NCBI GenBank assembly: GCA_037074765.1
Contig: JBAMDO010000300.1
Span: 1-52,047 of the forward strand
DNA: 52,047 nucleotides
Direction of reading: 5' to 3'
Origin: Mansonella perstans
Taxonomy: Eukaryota > Nematoda > Chromadorea > Rhabditida > Onchocercidae
Positions 47,589 to 52,047 of this stretch are shown here, piece after piece (within the stretch, counting starts at the first letter, position 1; each line of letters opens with the position of its first letter). The translations under genes were made by a program, and so were the position numbers. The notes beneath the pieces were generated by a model. The model was not told where the DNA came from. It worked only from the letters and a program-made list of their open reading frames with translations, and made no database searches.

Positions 47589-48019
47589 CTCTCCAAATCT
47601 TTGATACAAAAATGCATTATATAGATACAATTATATGCAGTTAGTTATTTATCACAAAAGAGGAATACATAATCGCCTAATACCTCCTAATTCATTTTCC
47701 TAATATACAAACAAGAACGCTTACCATATTATGATGTTATCCACTCATGGTACTATGTACCTGTACCCAGACCCTTTTCAACTCAGTACAGGTACCATCC
47801 ATATCAACGATTCACTCACTTCGGGTACCAATCAATCGTGCCGGTTATCAACCTGCTCCCTCACCTACCAAGAGTGCTGCTAACCCCTTAAACCGTACAA
47901 ATGATGCAGCGCTACTGCCTGGCATTCAATAAACTTCGAATTCAACATCAATAAACTTCGGATTGTACAGATAAGCGGTGGGGTGAGCTAAAGTTATAAC
48001 AGATCTTCTATTCGCCAAA
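47589..48019. promoter_or_regulatory. Divergent promoter interval with LTR-like insert
   Basis: A 431-bp interval separates the start codons of the zinc-finger gene (-) and mrpl-11 (+), so it should hold both promoters. Within it, 47735-47969 is clearly richer in G and C than the surroundings and has LTR-like ends; it is described as a finding. Confidence 0.5.
47735..47969. mobile_element. Possible solo LTR or LTR-derived fragment
   Basis: The segment begins TGTTATCC and ends GATTGTACA, has balanced base composition unlike its flanks, and carries two closely spaced CAATAAACTTCG motifs near one end, which could be poly(A) signals at an R-U5-like position. No target-site duplication is visible and no internal retroelement sequence follows. 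It may instead be an ordinary C-rich promoter. The identification rests on shape only. Confidence 0.3.
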
Positions 48020-50144
48020 ATGTCAGCAGTGGCAAAAGTTGGTGCAAGAGTGAGGAAAAAGCCTGTTATTAAAATCATTCATAATCCATTGTACAAAACA
48101 ATTGTTAAGTAAGTTTACTTTCAAATTAAATCATTCCACTAATATATTAATTACTCATTAGTATATTAATTTATTTAATTTACATTAGTATATTAATTAT
48201 ATTAATTTACTTAATTTATATTAGTATATTAGTTATATTTACTTAGTTATATTAAGGTATATTAATCACTCACTAGTATATTAATTATATTAATTTACTT
48301 AATTTACAATTAATATATTAATTATTTTTACTTAATTATATTAAGGTATATTAATTATTCATTGATATATTAATTACCCAAAAAAAAAAAAAAAAAAAAA
48401 AACGGTAACTTTGATATTATTATCAAACAGTGAGTGGCAAATAGTGCAATACAATATATTGTAACATTTCAATATAATTTATCGATAATAAGTTAATATT
48501 GATAATATACAACACAATATATTGTAACAGTAAAAATGATATATTGTAACATTTGATAATTTAATGTAATTATCGATAATAAGTTAGCTGTTACGATTAG
48601 CGCTGTAGATTTCCATCATTTCTGATAATAATATCAAATTAAATGTTAAAATTCTCTTTGAATCACCAAAAAATTAGCCAATGTAGCCTTTTTTAACATC
48701 ACTTAGCAGTTGTCGCTTTCGCAGTATTAGTTCTGAAAGTAGTCGTAATTTCAAAATTCCGTTAAAGGTGCAAATTGTTTTAAATTTTTAAAGTTCAACT
48801 GAATGTATTTGGGTTGATAGTTAATTGTCAGACCATACGAAAATCTGTTTTTTGTATGTGAATATGCTTGACCTGTAATACTTGTTTTTGTTTGCATATT
48901 TCTGTTATTAATATCCAATTTTTTTTTTTTTTTTTTTAATGGACTGATTCTTCAGAGCGCAGATGGCAACAGCTGCACCACCGCTGGGACCTGATCTGGG
49001 TAAAAGGGGCGTTAATGTAGCAAATTTTTGTAAAGATTTCAATCGAGCTACAAATAATATCAAGCCTGGTACTTTTTATACATTTGAATTTTGATGAATT
49101 TATTAGCAAAAATGTAGACACTTATTTGGGCATTTCACATTGTTAATAGGTTGTTTAGACTATTGGCTTGTGGGATATATTTTCATAATTAAAAAAGAAA
49201 CGTTGAGAATTTTTAAGCCTGGACCTTCTTTATTTCATTCAGTGATTTTCCCATAGTTTTCTGTTGCTAATTTCTGAAAGGAACAGAAGGTATTTGAAGT
49301 CATTAAAAATACGTGGTTATTACGTGCAGGAACCCCATTACCGGTACGGCTTACAATAAACCCCGACCGTACATATGACATGGAGATTTGTACACCGACG
49401 TCTATGTGGTTACTGATGCATGCAGCAGGGATAAGGCGTGGAGCTACGCACCCATGTAAGTATTACTAAACGACGATTTTAACTCTTCTTGAAGTTCAAA
49501 ATATTTAATATTTTTCATTAGTTTCATTGTCTGATTTGCTGTTAACCAAGTTCGAATAGTTTCGTATTTGATGCTTAAGTCTTTAGCTATTAACCAATTA
49601 AATCTCCGTGTTAATTGAAATAATGTTTATGACTTTGCAGACAAACTGATTATTTTGTCGGCTTTCGATCGACGTTTACCTCATTTTTGATTCATATAAA
49701 AGAACTAGTTTTAAATAGTATTGTGGACTTTCAGGTGAGGAAGTTTCCGGCATGATTACAGTAAAGCATATTTATGAAATAGCCAAAATAAAGGCTGTTG
49801 ATAAATGCTTAGTTGGTGTCCCCCTAAAAGTTAGTTATTTTAATAGCATTAATAGCGTTTTAGTATCAAAATTTCGTTGCATTGATTTGCCACTTCATTA
49901 GTAATGCTTATTGCTAAACAGCATTTTTTGTTAAAAGAAATTTTTGCTTCAGTTAATATGTCAAAAGCTTATCAAGACAGCCCACACAATTGGGCTTAAA
50001 GTTGTTCGCGAAGATCTTGATCCAGTGGAGTATCGTAAATTCCTAGAAGAGCGAAAATTGGTGGTTGAAAGAGAGCTAAAAAAGATAGAAGAAGAGAAGG
50101 CCGCTAAGATACTCAGGACGACACCCAGTAGTTCTGCTTCATAA
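48020..50144 (+). CDS. mrpl-11: Mitochondrial large-subunit ribosomal protein uL11m
   Basis: uL11 forms the base of the L7/L12 stalk of the mitochondrial ribosome and contacts rRNA in the GTPase-associated centre. Exons 48020-48108, 48956-49068, 49330-49455, 49735-49829 and 49953-50144 join in phase to 204 aa. The N-terminal domain holds the hallmark [20 protein letters not shown] followed by DFNRAT, as in bacterial L11 (PAPPLGPALGxxGVNIxxFCK). The C-terminal RNA-binding domain shows [20 protein letters not shown] and later [14 protein letters not shown]. The tail is charged and Glu/Lys-rich, as in animal mitochondrial L11. No clear presequence motif is seen, as is common in this protein. Intron 1 is filled with AT repeats. 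AATAAA lies at 50238-50243. Confidence 0.95.
48110..48600. repeat. Nested AT-rich repeats in mrpl-11 intron 1
   Basis: From about 48135 to 48375 variants of TATTAATTATATTAATTTAC and TATATTAAGGTATATTAA recur many times as a loose higher-order array, ending in an uninterrupted A-run of about 22 bases near 48380. Then, from about 48450 to 48590, a module containing ATATTGTAACATTT and TTATCGATAATAAGTTA is present twice, with an extra ATATTGTAACA between. Confidence 0.8.
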
Positions 50145-50237
50145 CTTTGATCGTACTGAATGTTAATGTGAAAATGTGATTAAGTTGTTTTAATTTATGC
50201 TTGTTTTGGAATTGCTTTGATACATTTTCATGGAAGA

Positions 50238-50243
50238 AATAAA
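50238..50243 (+). promoter_or_regulatory. Poly(A) signal of mrpl-11
   Basis: AATAAA 94 bases after the TAA stop, followed by a T-rich stretch. Confidence 0.65.
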
Positions 50244-51598
50244 TTTAAGGAATTGTTTTGTTATATTATATGCTCCGCTTTTTGTAACATGTAAATAAGA
50301 TTTAGTGAAAATTAGCTTATGTTGGTTATTTTTCGTTAATAGTTTATTTATCTTCAGTTACAATTTCTAGCACTTTGCAGATCATATAAAATTTCTATTT
50401 TTTTCGCATAAATAAGCTCAATTTTTAAAACATTATGGTGAAATGGTAAAAAATTGCTTCTTTAAATTTGATTGCTTATATACTCTAATTTCTTAATTTT
50501 CCGCATTAATTCATACTAAGTCATACTAAATGTACTAATTAGTTAGTAATTCATCTTCTTTCAAGGTAGCACAGATGTTAGCAAATATAGAAGTTTAGAA
50601 AAAAACTTAAAAAATAAAAGTTTAGAAAAAACTTAAAGTATAGAATTCATTATTAATATGCTTGACCATTAGCTCATGTTATCCAAATTCATTCTGTATA
50701 CATTCACATCCTCTTAATTGCCCAGGTGTTGAGGACTAGATACTATGACTATCTCGTGACTTGTTCTTTATTTTTATCTTCTTTTTATCCTAAATTACAC
50801 CGAGTTAAATTTTCTTATTGTTATTGCAATGTGATTATGTGAAACATTAAAGTTATTAAAGCAATTATCTATGTTATTATTGTCGTTTATGTTATAAAGT
50901 TGTCTATGTTATATTTATATTATTGATGCAAATAAAAAAGAAAACGCTTTCTGAAAACGAAATTACATTGGCATTTATAGTTAATTGTATAAATTTTTGG
51001 TTTTTCCATGGTGTGTATCACCATACATTTTTTTTATGCTTTAATTATTGGCTATAGAATAGTCGAGAGTGAACTTAGTATAACTTTAAATTTTTTACAA
51101 TTTAAATTACAATTTCTATTTTTATCACTGTCCAACATTGACCTTTAGGTCATATGAAATCATACAAATGAAAAATGCTTGATGAAAGTATGATTACATC
51201 GTTCTCGTTGTCCAATTAATACACAATAGTTAGCGTTACGCCGCATGATATAAAAAGAATCAATGTTCTAAGTGATTTCGATTTTATGAGAAAAGTTGCT
51301 GAAATAGCATAAAATTGTCTGCCATTGTCCATCATTGTCCACTTTATTGCTATTCCATAAGAACATGATATGGTGGTCATCATAGATTTAGAGGGCATCT
51401 CTTCAATTTGATAACCGATAATCAAGCACAGTAGGACTGGTCATTATCAAGATGATCTTCTAGTTTTGGCTTCAAAATGGTCATTTAATTGCATTCATCA
51501 TTGTCTTTTTCGTTCTACTACTTTAATAGAGTTACATCAAAGCAATTGATTCCCAGCTGAACATTAGAAGCAAATATTGGAATGATACACTGATTCAC
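50244..51598. other. Intergenic, no gene supported
   Basis: AT-rich DNA. A 69-codon frame on the - strand at 51216-51425 has no family feature. Short repeats of CATTGTCC occur near 51320-51345. Confidence 0.5.
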
Positions 51599-51907
51599 TT
51601 ACTTACATAATATTGAGAATGCAACAGAAAGGGAAGAATAGCAAGAGTGTGCGATCTTGAGAACTTGTCCTCTTGTCCACTTCATTCTCATAATTGCTTG
51701 ACCACATACTTTACTGATAGAAGTTTCTGGAAGAGTAGCCACACCCAAAACATTGCCATCGCATCGCATCGATAGACACTTGTCAACAGCAATCACATCG
51801 ATTTGAGTGGTCGTTGACAGAGCGGCAGAGTTCCCATCAGTAGTATGGGCAACTGTTCGCTTAATCTCGCATTCTTTCAATAATCCCAAATCCCGTATGG
51901 TGGTTTC
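51599..51907 (-). CDS. Orphan open frame, possible internal exon of an unknown gene
   Basis: On the - strand the frame is open from the codon after a TGA at 51908-51910 down to a TAA, about 100 codons, with balanced composition and stretches such as ALSTTTQIDVIAVDKCLSM and SKVCGQAIMRMKWTRG. It ends at a very good donor (TTAT/GTAAGTAAG at about 51606), as an internal exon would. No ATG lies near its upstream end and the acceptor is unclear. I do not recognise the family. The gene would continue outside the window or to the left, where no partner exon was found. Confidence 0.3.
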   Translation of the reverse strand, partial: ETTIRDLGLLKECEIKRTVAHTTDGNSAALSTTTQIDVIAVDKCLSMRCDGNVLGVATLPETSISKVCGQAIMRMKWTRGQVLKIAHSCYSSLSVAFSILCK

Positions 51908-51976
51908 TCAAGATTACTGACATCAATAATATATGGTATTATAACCTTAGTAGTGACATCCCAATGATTTTCATTC

Positions 51977-51991
51977 AAAAAAAAAAAAAAA
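51977..51991. repeat. Poly(A) tract near window end
   Basis: An uninterrupted A-run in AT-rich DNA at the right edge; the remaining bases to 52047 hold nothing recognisable. Confidence 0.6.
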
Positions 51992-52047
51992 GAATTCTTT
52001 TTAGATTCTTCTTATTTAGGAAAAAATTTTCATTTAGAATTTTTTAG

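Overview
The window looks like nuclear DNA of a parasitic nematode, most likely a filarial or other spirurid worm. This is inferred from AT-rich sequence with compact genes, many short exons bounded by TTTCAG-type acceptors, acceptor-like sites just before several start codons (as expected for spliced-leader trans-splicing), and a nematode/animal gene set. No bacterial operons, rRNA, tRNA or CRISPR arrays were seen. All exon models were built by hand from splice signals, phase continuity and remembered family features; no alignment was run.

Left part (1-8.8 kb, + strand): a 23-bp minisatellite array at the window edge (1 to about 735), then a Shroom-type actomyosin regulator (ASD2 coiled coil, about 3.6-6.9 kb) and, 0.6 kb downstream on the same strand, BLOC1S1/BLOS1, a lysosome-related-organelle complex subunit.

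Middle (8.8-17.7 kb): the most striking structure is an inverted duplication. Two copies of PYM (the Mago-Y14/exon-junction-complex partner), with apparently identical coding exons and near-identical introns, face away from each other (8909-10299 on - and 16182-17572 on +). Between them lies an intact ING-family PHD-finger chromatin reader (11220-14430, +).

Right part (19-47.6 kb, all - strand): a vab-7/Even-skipped homeobox gene with a 3.95-kb first intron, PDCD2 (ribosomal protein uS5 chaperone family), VMA21 (V-ATPase assembly), ORC3 (origin recognition) and a large unassigned nuclear-type protein carrying two C2H2 fingers followed by a WRKY-GCM1/FLYWCH-like zinc domain. A divergent 0.43-kb interval holding an LTR-like, GC-richer segment separates this gene from mitochondrial ribosomal protein L11 (48020-50144, +). 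The last 1.9 kb contains only an orphan, possibly exonic open frame on the - strand.

The genes do not form one pathway; they are housekeeping and developmental loci. Co-oriented neighbours with acceptor-like sites at their 5' ends (Shroom to BLOS1; ORC3 to VMA21) could be trans-spliced operons. Points worth attention are the PYM palindrome, two GC-AG introns, the stop-free minisatellite, possible retroelement remnants and several uncatalogued repeats.
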